Of a stretch of 51,167 nucleotides of DNA, positions 44,116 through 51,036 are shown in pieces; position 1 is the first letter of the stretch, and the number at the start of each line of letters is the position of its first letter. Origin of the DNA: an uncultured SAR86 cluster bacterium (GTDB taxonomy: Bacteria > Pseudomonadota > Gammaproteobacteria > Magnimaribacterales > D2472); the NCBI GenBank assembly GCA_902509965.1, contig CABWZP010000006.1, positions 1-51,167 of the forward strand, given 5' to 3'. A program made the translations under genes and the position numbers. The notes below the pieces were generated by a model, which was not told the DNA's origin, made no database searches, and was given only the letters and a program-made list of their open reading frames with translations.

Positions 44116-44147
44116 AAAAAAAGCCTTCTTGAAAGGCTTTTTTTTTC
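44116..44147 (+). terminator. Rho-independent terminator after fdh
   Basis: AAGCCTT (44121-44127) pairs with AAGGCTT across a five-base loop, followed by a run of eight or more T. It isolates fdh from the thiamine operon, whose riboswitch begins only about 30 nt further on. Confidence 0.88.
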
Positions 44148-44177
44148 GAATAAAAAAGAATAATATAAAAACATAAC

Positions 44178-44260
44178 TGCAAAGGGGCGGTCACTCTGAC
44201 CTGAGATCTTAACAGAAACCCTTTGAACCTGATCCATTTAATAATGGCGGAGGAATTGCA
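44178..44260 (+). promoter_or_regulatory. TPP (THI-box) riboswitch controlling translation of the TonB receptor
   Basis: The conserved THI-box blocks are all present: GGGGCGG (44184-44190), CTGAGA (44201-44206), CCCTTTGAACCTGATC (44219-44234) and ATGGCGGAGGA (44244-44254). Closing helix P1 is TGCAA (44178-44182) with TTGCA (44256-44260), the last base being the A of the AUG. The only Shine-Dalgarno (GGAGGA) is inside the aptamer's 3' strand. Binding thiamine pyrophosphate would therefore hide both SD and start codon, and no separate expression platform is needed. No terminator lies between aptamer and gene. Confidence 0.93.
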
Positions 44261-46368
44261 TGAATACTATTAGAACTAGTCTATTTATTACTTTATTTGT
44301 TTCTTTTTTTAGTTCTCAGATAATATCTGAAACTATAGAAGAGATTATTATCAAAGGCGATTGGCGCCAAACCTCAGCAGATCAAGAAGACTCGAGTGTT
44401 TTTGTGCTCGATGAAGAGATAATAAAATCGCAACCACTTAAACATTTTGAACAACTTTCTTATTTAGTACCTAATTTGAATTTTGCAGCCAGTGATTCTA
44501 GAGCACGTTATTTCCAAATTAGAGGTATTGGCGAAAGGTCAGGGTATCAAGGAACTCCTAATTCCTCAGTAGGATTTTTGATAGATGATATTGATTACTC
44601 AGGACAAGGAGGAATTGCTACAACTTTTGATCTCGATCAAATAGAGATTTACAGAGGGCCCCAGGGATCAAGAATTGGCGCAAATGCTTTAGCTGGTTTA
44701 ATTTATATAAAAACTAAAGATCCAACTGATAAGTTTGAAGGCACAAGCGAGTTTACAATAGGATCATATGGAACTAAGAGCGCAGGTGTTGCTTTTGGCG
44801 GACCACTTAAAGTAAACAATGATCTTTCTTATAGGCTTGTTTTAAGAAAAGATAAATCTAATGGCTATAGAAAAAATTTATATCTCAATAAATCTGACAC
44901 ATCCAGAAAAGACGAGGCAACCGCTCGCTTAAAAATTAATTGGAAATTTGATGATCAAACATCAATTGATTTTTTGGTTATGCAGGTCGATATAGACGAT
45001 CCTGCTGATATTTGGACTATAGACGGTAGTTTAAATACTTTATCTGATAGACCTGGAATGGACTCACAAAAAACTAATGCTTATGGATTAAAAGTATTTC
45101 GTGCATTAAATGGTTTTGAAATCCAAAGTCTTACAAGTTCCACAGATACTGATGTTGTATTTAGTTATGATGCTGACTGGGGAAATCCAGATTCTCATGC
45201 ACCCTATATTTATAACTATTTTTCTGAGACATTAAGAGATAGAAGCTCATTTAGCCAAGAATTTAGGCTAATTTCGGATAAATCAGACTTTTTATCAAAT
45301 AATCTTTTGGAATGGGTAGTTGGAATGAACTATCTAGAGCTTAAAGAGACAAATTTAAAATATGATGATGGTATTTATGGTGATCCTGCAGACCCATATG
45401 GTCCTTATTTCAGTGAATCTTCTTCTTCAAGTTCATATAAATCAGAAAACTTCTCTTTTTTTGGGAATATAGATTATCTACTTTCAGAATCAATAAGGAT
45501 ATCTTTAGGTTTAAGAATGGAGGATTGGAAATCAAAATATTCAGATTCTTTTGGAGAATCATTTAATCCTTCAAATGAAATGTCCGGAGGTAAAATATCT
45601 TTGATAAAAAATATAGATAGTGGATCTAATATTTTTATTAGTATTGCTAAAGGATATAAGCAAGGTGGATTTAATCTTGGTTTAGGTTTAGGTGGAGATA
45701 TTTCAATTAATGATCTTACCTATGATCCAGAATTCCTTACTAATTATGAAATAGGCATCAACTCTAAAATTATGAATTCTAAATTAAATATTGAAAGTGT
45801 AATATTTTATTCTGATCGAGAAGATCAACAAGTTTTGATTTCTACTCAAGTGAATCCAACAGATCCAAATACTTTTTCATTTCTAACTCAAAATGCTGCT
45901 GAGGGAATTAACTATGGCCTAGAAATAAATCTAGATATGCAGCTAACAAATGATTTTAATATATTTGCAAATTTAGGAATTCTCAAAACTGAAATTAAAA
46001 ATTGGGAGTCTCGTCTAGATCTTGAAGGCCGATCACAAGCTCATGCTCCAGAAAGAAGTTATGCTCTTGGTTTTAATTGGGCCTTGCAGGCTAATACTTA
46101 CTTATCTGCAGATGTGACTGGTAAAAGTGAATTTTATTATTCAGATTCTCATAATAATAAATCAAAGTCATACAACCTAATGAATATAAACTATGGCTAT
46201 GAAAAGAATAATTGGACTTATGGATTATGGGTGCGAAATGTCTTTGATACTTACTACTCAGTAAGAGGTTTTTACTTTGGAAATGAAGCTCCTAATTTTG
46301 AAGATACATTATACGAAAGACATGGAGATCCTAGGCATATGGGAATATCAGTGAGATATGACTTTTAG
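44260..46368 (+). CDS. TonB-dependent outer-membrane receptor, probable thiamine transporter
   Basis: 702 residues. Signal peptide (about 1-22), TonB-box-like 'EEIIIKG', plug domain ('FEQLSYLVPNLNFAASDSRARYFQIRGIGERS', 'FLIDDIDYSGQGGIATTFDLDQIEIYRGPQGS' regions), and a beta barrel ending 'MGISVRYDF' with the terminal Phe. It would import a bulky or scarce substrate through the outer membrane with TonB energy. The TPP riboswitch in front and the PnuT-like permease and kinase behind identify thiamine (or its phosphates) as the substrate by context. The permease start codon overlaps its 3' end. Confidence 0.92.
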   Translation: MNTIRTSLFITLFVSFFSSQIISETIEEIIIKGDWRQTSADQEDSSVFVLDEEIIKSQPLKHFEQLSYLVPNLNFAASDSRARYFQIRGIGERSGYQGTPNSSVGFLIDDIDYSGQGGIATTFDLDQIEIYRGPQGSRIGANALAGLIYIKTKDPTDKFEGTSEFTIGSYGTKSAGVAFGGPLKVNNDLSYRLVLRKDKSNGYRKNLYLNKSDTSRKDEATARLKINWKFDDQTSIDFLVMQVDIDDPADIWTIDGSLNTLSDRPGMDSQKTNAYGLKVFRALNGFEIQSLTSSTDTDVVFSYDADWGNPDSHAPYIYNYFSETLRDRSSFSQEFRLISDKSDFLSNNLLEWVVGMNYLELKETNLKYDDGIYGDPADPYGPYFSESSSSSSYKSENFSFFGNIDYLLSESIRISLGLRMEDWKSKYSDSFGESFNPSNEMSGGKISLIKNIDSGSNIFISIAKGYKQGGFNLGLGLGGDISINDLTYDPEFLTNYEIGINSKIMNSKLNIESVIFYSDREDQQVLISTQVNPTDPNTFSFLTQNAAEGINYGLEINLDMQLTNDFNIFANLGILKTEIKNWESRLDLEGRSQAHAPERSYALGFNWALQANTYLSADVTGKSEFYYSDSHNNKSKSYNLMNINYGYEKNNWTYGLWVRNVFDTYYSVRGFYFGNEAPNFEDTLYERHGDPRHMGISVRYDF

Positions 46369-46945
46369 TCTTATGTGTCCAATCTTAATAGAGATAATAG
46401 CAGTAATATTCGCTATTATTTATCTATTATTAGCTGTAAAACAGGACGTAAGATGCTGGTATGCGGCAATTTTTAGTTCTAGTCTGTATTTTTTTATAAT
46501 GATGTCAGCAAATTTATATATGGAAGCATATTTGCAGATTTTTTATATATTAATGGCCATATATGGATGGCTCCAGTGGAATAAAGTTAGTCAAAATAAA
46601 TCTAAATTTATTGTTAGAACATGGAGTATGAAGCAGCATCTTATTATTATTTCTTTAGTAGTTTTACTGGCTTACACTTCAGGTAGTTTACTAAATATTT
46701 ATACTGAAGCAGCATTACCATTTATAGATGCCTTTACAACATGGGGAGCAATTATTGCTACCTATATGGTTGCAAAAAAGTTATTAGAGAATTGGATATA
46801 TTGGTTTGTTATAGACTCAATATCAGTAATATTATTTGCTACACGTGGTTTATATTTAACTTCATTATTATTTTTTGTTTATCTAATAATTATTTATTTT
46901 GGTTACAAGAGATGGACAAAAATAAAACATGAGATGAATGATTAA
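46358..46945 (+). CDS. pnuT: PnuC-family permease, probable thiamine transporter PnuT
   Basis: 195 residues with about seven hydrophobic helices. 'EIIAVIFAIIYLLLAVKQDVRCWYAA' region at the N-terminus and 'MAIYGWLQWN' (the W-x-x-W-type motif) are PnuC hallmarks. PnuC relatives carry nicotinamide riboside, while the PnuT branch carries thiamine by facilitated diffusion and relies on a kinase to trap it. The riboswitch and the kinase gene point to PnuT. The start overlaps the receptor gene by 11 bp (a second ATG lies at 46373), and the next gene overlaps by 8 bp, so all three are translationally coupled. Confidence 0.88.
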   Translation: MTFSLMCPILIEIIAVIFAIIYLLLAVKQDVRCWYAAIFSSSLYFFIMMSANLYMEAYLQIFYILMAIYGWLQWNKVSQNKSKFIVRTWSMKQHLIIISLVVLLAYTSGSLLNIYTEAALPFIDAFTTWGAIIATYMVAKKLLENWIYWFVIDSISVILFATRGLYLTSLLFFVYLIIIYFGYKRWTKIKHEMND

Positions 46946-47759
46946 TTTACAAAATAAAATTAATAAAATTTCTGGTAATTTTAAATTAGAAAATGAAATA
47001 AAATCTGGACCAATATCAAAAATATTTTCTTGTGAGTTTAATAATATTAAATCAATTGTCAGATTTGATTTACCCCTTGCCTCTAAATTAAATTTAAATC
47101 GTATGAAAGAAATTATGATTCTTAACGAGATCAGTTTTTTAAATCAATCACCTAAAATACTATTTGAAAATATCAGTGAAGGGATTTTAATCTGGGAATA
47201 TATTCCAGGAGAACAATTAAATTTTTCTCAAAAAGATGAACAATTGTTAACAGATTTAAGTAGGTCATTAAAAAAAATACATAAAATAAAATTATCTAAA
47301 AGCTTAGTTACAAATTTTAATGAATCAATTATTTTTTATAAAACATTATTAGTTAATTCACCGAATCAAAAATTAATTAATAAAAGTCTTAAGCTATTTG
47401 AAGAAATAAATGATGAAGATTCACAACTTGTTTTTAGTCACAATGACTTAAATATAACTAACTTATTAATTGGAAATAATATTTATTTTCTTGATTGGGA
47501 ATATGCAAGCATGAACAGTCCTTATTTTGATATTGCTTCACTTGTTGCTTCTTTTAACTTAGATCACTCAGAAATTAATATTCTTGTAGAAGGTTACTCA
47601 GATAACTTTATTGCTATTAATAAAGAAAAACTTAAAAAATGGGTTAGTTTTACTTATTATTTGGATTACTTATGGAGAATATCTATTTTGAAATTAGATG
47701 CTTCATACAAGCAAAGCATGAAATTAGATGAATTTGAGAATTTTTTAATAAATTTATAG
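46938..47759 (+). CDS. APH/choline-kinase-fold phosphotransferase, probable thiamine kinase
   Basis: 273 residues. The catalytic loop 'VFSHNDLNITNLLIGN' (HND...N, about 173-188) and the metal-binding 'IYFLDWEYASMNSPYFDIASL' region (DWE) are those of the aminoglycoside phosphotransferase/ThiK/LicA fold. As third gene of a TPP-riboswitch operon with a PnuT-like permease, it most likely phosphorylates incoming thiamine. The gene is markedly richer in A+T than its neighbours. It ends 7 bp before the convergent gene at 47767. Confidence 0.85.
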   Translation: MINLQNKINKISGNFKLENEIKSGPISKIFSCEFNNIKSIVRFDLPLASKLNLNRMKEIMILNEISFLNQSPKILFENISEGILIWEYIPGEQLNFSQKDEQLLTDLSRSLKKIHKIKLSKSLVTNFNESIIFYKTLLVNSPNQKLINKSLKLFEEINDEDSQLVFSHNDLNITNLLIGNNIYFLDWEYASMNSPYFDIASLVASFNLDHSEINILVEGYSDNFIAINKEKLKKWVSFTYYLDYLWRISILKLDASYKQSMKLDEFENFLINL

Positions 47760-47766
47760 GTTTTAG

Positions 47767-48231
47767 CTAATTTAGTAAGAAAAATACAATCATTACACCT
47801 ATTACAAGCAATATAAGAAGATTATTATCAAAAGACTCAATTAAGCTGTCTTTTGTTGGGAATCTTAAGGACTTTATATAGTCCATATCTAAGTACTCTT
47901 CTAAAAATCCATCTTTTTCAGAATTTTTAGTAATATTTTTAGCATTTTCATTACTTACACCTGACATTGACTCATTTGACATTATTTTATCCTCCAAATT
48001 GTCGTTTTCTACATATCTATTATTTGTACTCATGGCTTCAATTGATACTAATTCTGCCAGTATTTCATCTCTTTTGTCCCTAGCAACCTTAATATCAGAA
48101 GTTTCTAAGGATTTCTTTATAAAATCTTTACCAATTATTTTTGAAACCTTTTTAGAAACTCTTTTTTGTATAAAATATATATCTTTATTTTTTCCTCGTA
48201 ATACAAGGTATTTATCATGATTTGTACTCAT
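47767..48231 (-). CDS. Tail-anchored protein with phage-integrase N-terminal-like (DUF6538-type) domain
   Basis: 154 residues. The first about 60 ('KYLVLRGKNKDIYFIQKRVS', 'IKKSLETSDIKVARDKRDEI') look like the arm-binding domain that begins many tyrosine recombinases (pattern YL..R...YY.RRVP..L...G...I..SL.T.D...AR). No SAM-like core or catalytic domain follows. Instead there is an acidic, Asn/Ser-rich linker (about 65-130) and a single C-terminal hydrophobic segment 'LLILLVIGVMIVFFLL', i.e. a tail anchor. The start codon lies in one of a set of direct repeats that continue upstream. I know no described family of this form; a membrane-tethered DNA-binding regulator is an inference. Confidence 0.55.
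   Translation of the reverse strand: MSTNHDKYLVLRGKNKDIYFIQKRVSKKVSKIIGKDFIKKSLETSDIKVARDKRDEILAELVSIEAMSTNNRYVENDNLEDKIMSNESMSGVSNENAKNITKNSEKDGFLEEYLDMDYIKSLRFPTKDSLIESFDNNLLILLVIGVMIVFFLLN
48023..48034. repeat. Intragenic copy of the TTTGTACTCAT repeat
   Basis: TTTGTACTCATG matches the 48221 repeat for 11 bases but lies inside the gene, where on the minus strand it codes again for Met-Ser-Thr-Asn. It could be a further binding site or a trace of duplication of the gene's own start. Confidence 0.6.
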
Positions 48232-48327
48232 AATGCACTAAGATAGTATTAATTTGTACTCATAATATGCCATAAAATTTTTTACAAATCAAATAAATGT
48301 ACCCATATTATAATTTGTACTCATATT
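48221..48327. repeat. Direct repeats TTTGTACTCATAAT upstream of the integrase-domain-like gene
   Basis: Copies begin at 48221 (overlapping the start codon), 48253, 48296 (degenerate, ATGTACCCATAT) and 48314 (one mismatch). All have the same orientation, with spacing of 32, 43 and 18 bp. A minus-strand TATAAT (48307-48312) lies between the last two, so the copies bracket a likely promoter in the 165-bp gap shared with the divergent gene at 48397. This looks like an operator array. Confidence 0.7.
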
Positions 48328-48396
48328 ATCTATAATTTTTTATTTCATATCCTATATATTCTTTTCCATGAGTTATGTAATAATACTTTTTAAATT

Positions 48397-48615
48397 ATGA
48401 AGACAATTATTACTGTACTTATAAATCATATAAAATCTTGGAATATGGTGTGGTTTGGCCTTATTTTTTGGGGTAGTGTGTTGAATGCATTTGCTGCTGA
48501 GTTTGGCTTGTTAGCAAATAACCCTAATTTATCTTATTTTTTCTTTTTATTTGGGCTTATTCTTGGTCTTGTAGCTAAGTTTAGAGGCACATGGTTATGG
48601 ATTCCAGCAGAGTAG
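48397..48615 (+). CDS. Small two-helix membrane protein
   Basis: 72 residues with two hydrophobic segments (about 17-36 and 47-61) and a short C-terminal 'FRGTWLWIPAE'. No known motif. Its 3' end overlaps the desaturase-family gene by 25 bp, so the two are translationally linked; it might be a small partner or assembly factor of that membrane enzyme. It diverges from the repeat-preceded gene at 48231. Confidence 0.6.
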   Translation: MKTIITVLINHIKSWNMVWFGLIFWGSVLNAFAAEFGLLANNPNLSYFFFLFGLILGLVAKFRGTWLWIPAE

Positions 48616-49481
48616 ACATCTACTCCTTTGCAAATGAAAAAGAGATTGCTAGATCTTTTTCTAAAAGGTTTCAATGGGAAATGGCTTTGATTGGTTTAGG
48701 CCAAGCTGCTGTTTTTTTATCTTTATGGCCACTTGTGATTTTAAATGTTATTCCTTTATGGATAGGTGCTATTACTGCTACTTTTTGTGCCTTATTTGCA
48801 TATTTACCTTCTCATGAAGCTCAGCATGGCAACTATTCAAGAGGTAAGGCTAATCGGAGATGGATTGATTCCCTTGTAAGTCACGTTACCTTGATTACAT
48901 TAATGTTTCCTCATCACATTATGAGAGCAACTCACATGAAACATCATGCTTACACTAACGATCCTCATAAAGATGTTGATTATGATACAGCCTCATCAAG
49001 CTCGCTTTTAGAGGTTTTTTTGCGTTCGAATGAATCTACTGCTAAATACGATAAATATCTCGAAGTATTTAAGGATGATAGCAATTTTGTAAAATCTTTT
49101 GAAAAGGGAGCATTAGTTGGTTTAGCATACAGAGGAACTTTGATGACCTTAGTTATATTTTTTCCTCTTGAGGCTCTTTTCCTTTGGTGGCTTCCGAGCA
49201 AAGTTGGAGTAATGTATTTGTCTACTTTTTTCTCTTGGTATCCTCATTATCAAATGGAAACAGGTCGCTATAAAGATACTAGATTTTGGCATCATTTATT
49301 ACCACGATATATAAATCACTCTATGCAATTACATTTTGTACACCATCTTCATCCTGGTATAGGTCATTTTGATGAGCCTAAAGCAATTGAAGCCTTAAAA
49401 CCTTTCCTAATAGAAAGGGGAGTCCCAGGAGCTGATCAAATCCCAGATCGAGTATCTTATAACCCACTAATCAAATTATAA
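48591..49481 (+). CDS. Fatty-acid-desaturase-superfamily membrane enzyme (possible carotenoid hydroxylase/ketolase or acyl desaturase)
   Basis: 296 residues with four hydrophobic helices. All three histidine boxes for the di-iron site are present: 'SHEAQHGN' (75-79), 'THMKHHAY' (115-119) and 'HFVHHLHP' (about 262-267), with 'HHLLPRYINHS' between. Enzymes of this fold use O2 to desaturate acyl chains or hydroxylate/ketolate carotenoids. The pattern with HxxxH-HxxHH-HxxHH also fits bacterial beta-carotene hydroxylases, which would be notable next to a retinal protein, but I cannot distinguish them by eye. The ATG at 48597 is an alternative start. Followed after 4 bp by a nitroreductase gene. 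Confidence 0.8.
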   Translation: MVMDSSRVDIYSFANEKEIARSFSKRFQWEMALIGLGQAAVFLSLWPLVILNVIPLWIGAITATFCALFAYLPSHEAQHGNYSRGKANRRWIDSLVSHVTLITLMFPHHIMRATHMKHHAYTNDPHKDVDYDTASSSSLLEVFLRSNESTAKYDKYLEVFKDDSNFVKSFEKGALVGLAYRGTLMTLVIFFPLEALFLWWLPSKVGVMYLSTFFSWYPHYQMETGRYKDTRFWHHLLPRYINHSMQLHFVHHLHPGIGHFDEPKAIEALKPFLIERGVPGADQIPDRVSYNPLIKL

Positions 49482-49485
49482 ATTT

Positions 49486-50139
49486 ATGCATGTATCCAAA
49501 GCAGTTGAATCAAGACAGTCTATTAGAGAGTATTTAGAAAAGCCTGTTGATAATCAGCTTATAAGGGAAATCTTGGAAAAATCTGCAAGAGCGGCCAATG
49601 GAGGCAATCTTCAGCCATGGCAAATTTTTGTTATTAACAAAGAGAGTATGGCAGATTTTTTAAAACATCAATCTGAATGGGCTAAACCTGAAACTCCAGC
49701 ATATGATATTTATCCACCTAAACTAAAGGAGCCCTATAGAACCTCTAGATATGAACTAGGGGAGCAGATGTATTCCTTGCTTGGTATTGATCGTGAAGAT
49801 AAAGAAGGTCGTTTTATGCAGGTCTTAAAAAACTTTGAATTCTTTGGCGCTCCTGCTGCAATCTTTTGCTTTGTTGATAAGCAAATGGGACCACCGCAAT
49901 GGTCAGACTTAGGTATGTTCTTACAAACATTTATGTTGTTAGCTCAAGAGGCAGGGCTTGATACATGCGCTCAAGAAGCATGGTCAATGAAACAAGAAAG
50001 TGTCAGCGATTTCTTTAAAGTAGATAATGAAACAATGGTTTTTTGTGGCATGGCTATAGGTCACAAAGATCCAGAAGCAACAATTAATAAACTCAGAAGT
50101 GAGCGTCGCCCTATAGATGAATGGGCTACTTTTGTATAA
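49486..50139 (+). CDS. Nitroreductase family FMN oxidoreductase
   Basis: 217 residues. 'AVESRQSIREYLEKPVDNQL' (FMN-phosphate Arg-Ser-x-Arg motif) and 'ARAANGGNLQPWQIFVI' open the fold; 'LGMFLQTFMLLAQEAGLDTCAQEAW' region and 'FCGMAIGHKDPEATINKLRSER' close it. It probably reduces quinones, nitro compounds or unsaturated bonds with NAD(P)H. Four bp after the desaturase-family gene, so likely in one transcript; it may act on the same lipid or on redox cofactors. Converges with proteorhodopsin on a shared terminator. Confidence 0.88.
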   Translation: MHVSKAVESRQSIREYLEKPVDNQLIREILEKSARAANGGNLQPWQIFVINKESMADFLKHQSEWAKPETPAYDIYPPKLKEPYRTSRYELGEQMYSLLGIDREDKEGRFMQVLKNFEFFGAPAAIFCFVDKQMGPPQWSDLGMFLQTFMLLAQEAGLDTCAQEAWSMKQESVSDFFKVDNETMVFCGMAIGHKDPEATINKLRSERRPIDEWATFV

Positions 50140-50170
50140 ATTAATTAATAATCCAGAATAATTTTGAACA

Positions 50171-50205
50171 AAAAAAACCCGGTATAAAACCGGGTTTTAA
50201 TTTTA
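50171..50205. terminator. Bidirectional terminator between the nitroreductase gene and proteorhodopsin
   Basis: A perfect 10-bp stem, AAAACCCGGT (50174-50183) with ACCGGGTTTT (50189-50198), and a five-base loop. T tracts lie on both sides: TTTTAATTTT on the plus strand and a run of seven T on the minus strand. It is stronger in the minus (proteorhodopsin) direction. Confidence 0.93.
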
Positions 50206-50216
50206 GCTTGTGCTAA

Positions 50217-50969
50217 TTATGCTGATGCAGATTCTTTAACTGCAACATGCCAGATAACTAAACCAAATAGAATCTTGTTAACAAAGTCAGCAAGATTATA
50301 AACAATGTTTAAGTTAGAAGCATATACGCCTTCGCCACCCATTAGGTAACCAGCAGCATATCCAGCAGGGTATATAGCCCAACCTACAATAATGATCCAC
50401 ATCATAGTGTTGTAAGCAGACATAACAGCAGGACTTGCTTGATTAACAGCATTTTTTCCTTCTCCAGCCCATAGCTCATAAATCATGTACAACCATGCAG
50501 CTACACCAATGATAAACGCAGGTAACACAGCCATGATTCCAGCTTCACCCATGTATCCAAATAAAAGCATTACTAGCGAACCGCCAAGTAATTTCTTGAA
50601 TAATGAACCAGCAACATTAGTACATGCAGCAAGGATTAAGTAGAACTCAACCATTAACAATGGAACAGTTAGCAACCAATCGATATATCTAAATACAGTT
50701 GGTGTTTCACCAGTATCAATCCATACGCCTCTCATATACAAGTAATGCCAGAAAGCAATACCAGTAACAAGACCGGATACAGTTAATGATGTTTTCCATT
50801 TTGAGCTTACGTTATCTCTTTCAACAAAAAAGAAAACAGTTGCTGCTAATAAAGCTGCAGTAACTAGCCAAAATGAGACACCAGTAAGGTCACTAGCTTG
50901 AAGATCACCGCCGCTTGCAGCGAATGATGGAAGTGCAATAGCACTCGTCAACAATAATAACAATTTCAT
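50217..50969 (-). CDS. Proteorhodopsin, green-tuned light-driven proton pump
   Basis: 250 residues: cleavable signal (about 1-17) and seven helices. Key residues by direct count: His75, Asp97 (proton acceptor, in 'FRYIDWLLTVP'), Leu105 (green-absorbing spectral type; Gln would be blue), Glu108 (proton donor) and Lys232 (retinal Schiff base, in 'DFVNKILFG'). Overall it closely resembles the SAR86 proteorhodopsin known from environmental clones. It pumps protons outward in light, feeding ATP synthase, symporters and TonB-driven import. Phe152 is present in the helix where antenna-binding rhodopsins have Gly. RBS GGGGG precedes the ATG by 7 nt. No retinal-synthesis gene (blh, crt) lies in this window. 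Confidence 0.98.
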   Translation of the reverse strand: MKLLLLLTSAIALPSFAASGGDLQASDLTGVSFWLVTAALLAATVFFFVERDNVSSKWKTSLTVSGLVTGIAFWHYLYMRGVWIDTGETPTVFRYIDWLLTVPLLMVEFYLILAACTNVAGSLFKKLLGGSLVMLLFGYMGEAGIMAVLPAFIIGVAAWLYMIYELWAGEGKNAVNQASPAVMSAYNTMMWIIIVGWAIYPAGYAAGYLMGGEGVYASNLNIVYNLADFVNKILFGLVIWHVAVKESASA

Positions 50970-51021
50970 ATACTACCCCCAGTAGTTCAATAAGAAATAA
51001 CATAATTTCTTAAATATTAGA

Positions 51022-51036
51022 TGAGAATGATTCTCA
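51022..51036. promoter_or_regulatory. Fur-box-like palindrome in the proteorhodopsin promoter region
   Basis: TGAGAATGATTCTCA is a 7-1-7 inverted repeat with perfect half-sites, differing from the Fur consensus TGATAATNATTATCA only at the symmetric fourth positions. It lies 53 bp upstream of the proteorhodopsin start codon. Its left half is identical to that of the operator at 9970-9984, in front of the iron-binding lipoprotein. A minus-strand -10-like TATACT (51046-51051) lies just upstream, so a bound Fur dimer would cover the start site. Confidence 0.6.

Noticed and set aside
47767-48231. Broken integrase pseudogene marking a mobile element
   Set aside because: The frame is intact, ends in a proper membrane anchor, and no catalytic recombinase sequence is found downstream in any frame; no attachment-site pair was seen.
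48221-48327. CRISPR array or replication-origin iterons
   Set aside because: There are only four to five short copies with unequal spacing, no uniform spacers, no cas genes and no replication initiator gene nearby; an operator array fits better.
50217-50969. Carotenoid-antenna (xanthorhodopsin-like) proteorhodopsin
   Set aside because: By residue count position 152 is Phe, not the Gly that opens the antenna-binding fenestration, and the sequence is of the ordinary SAR86 proteorhodopsin type.
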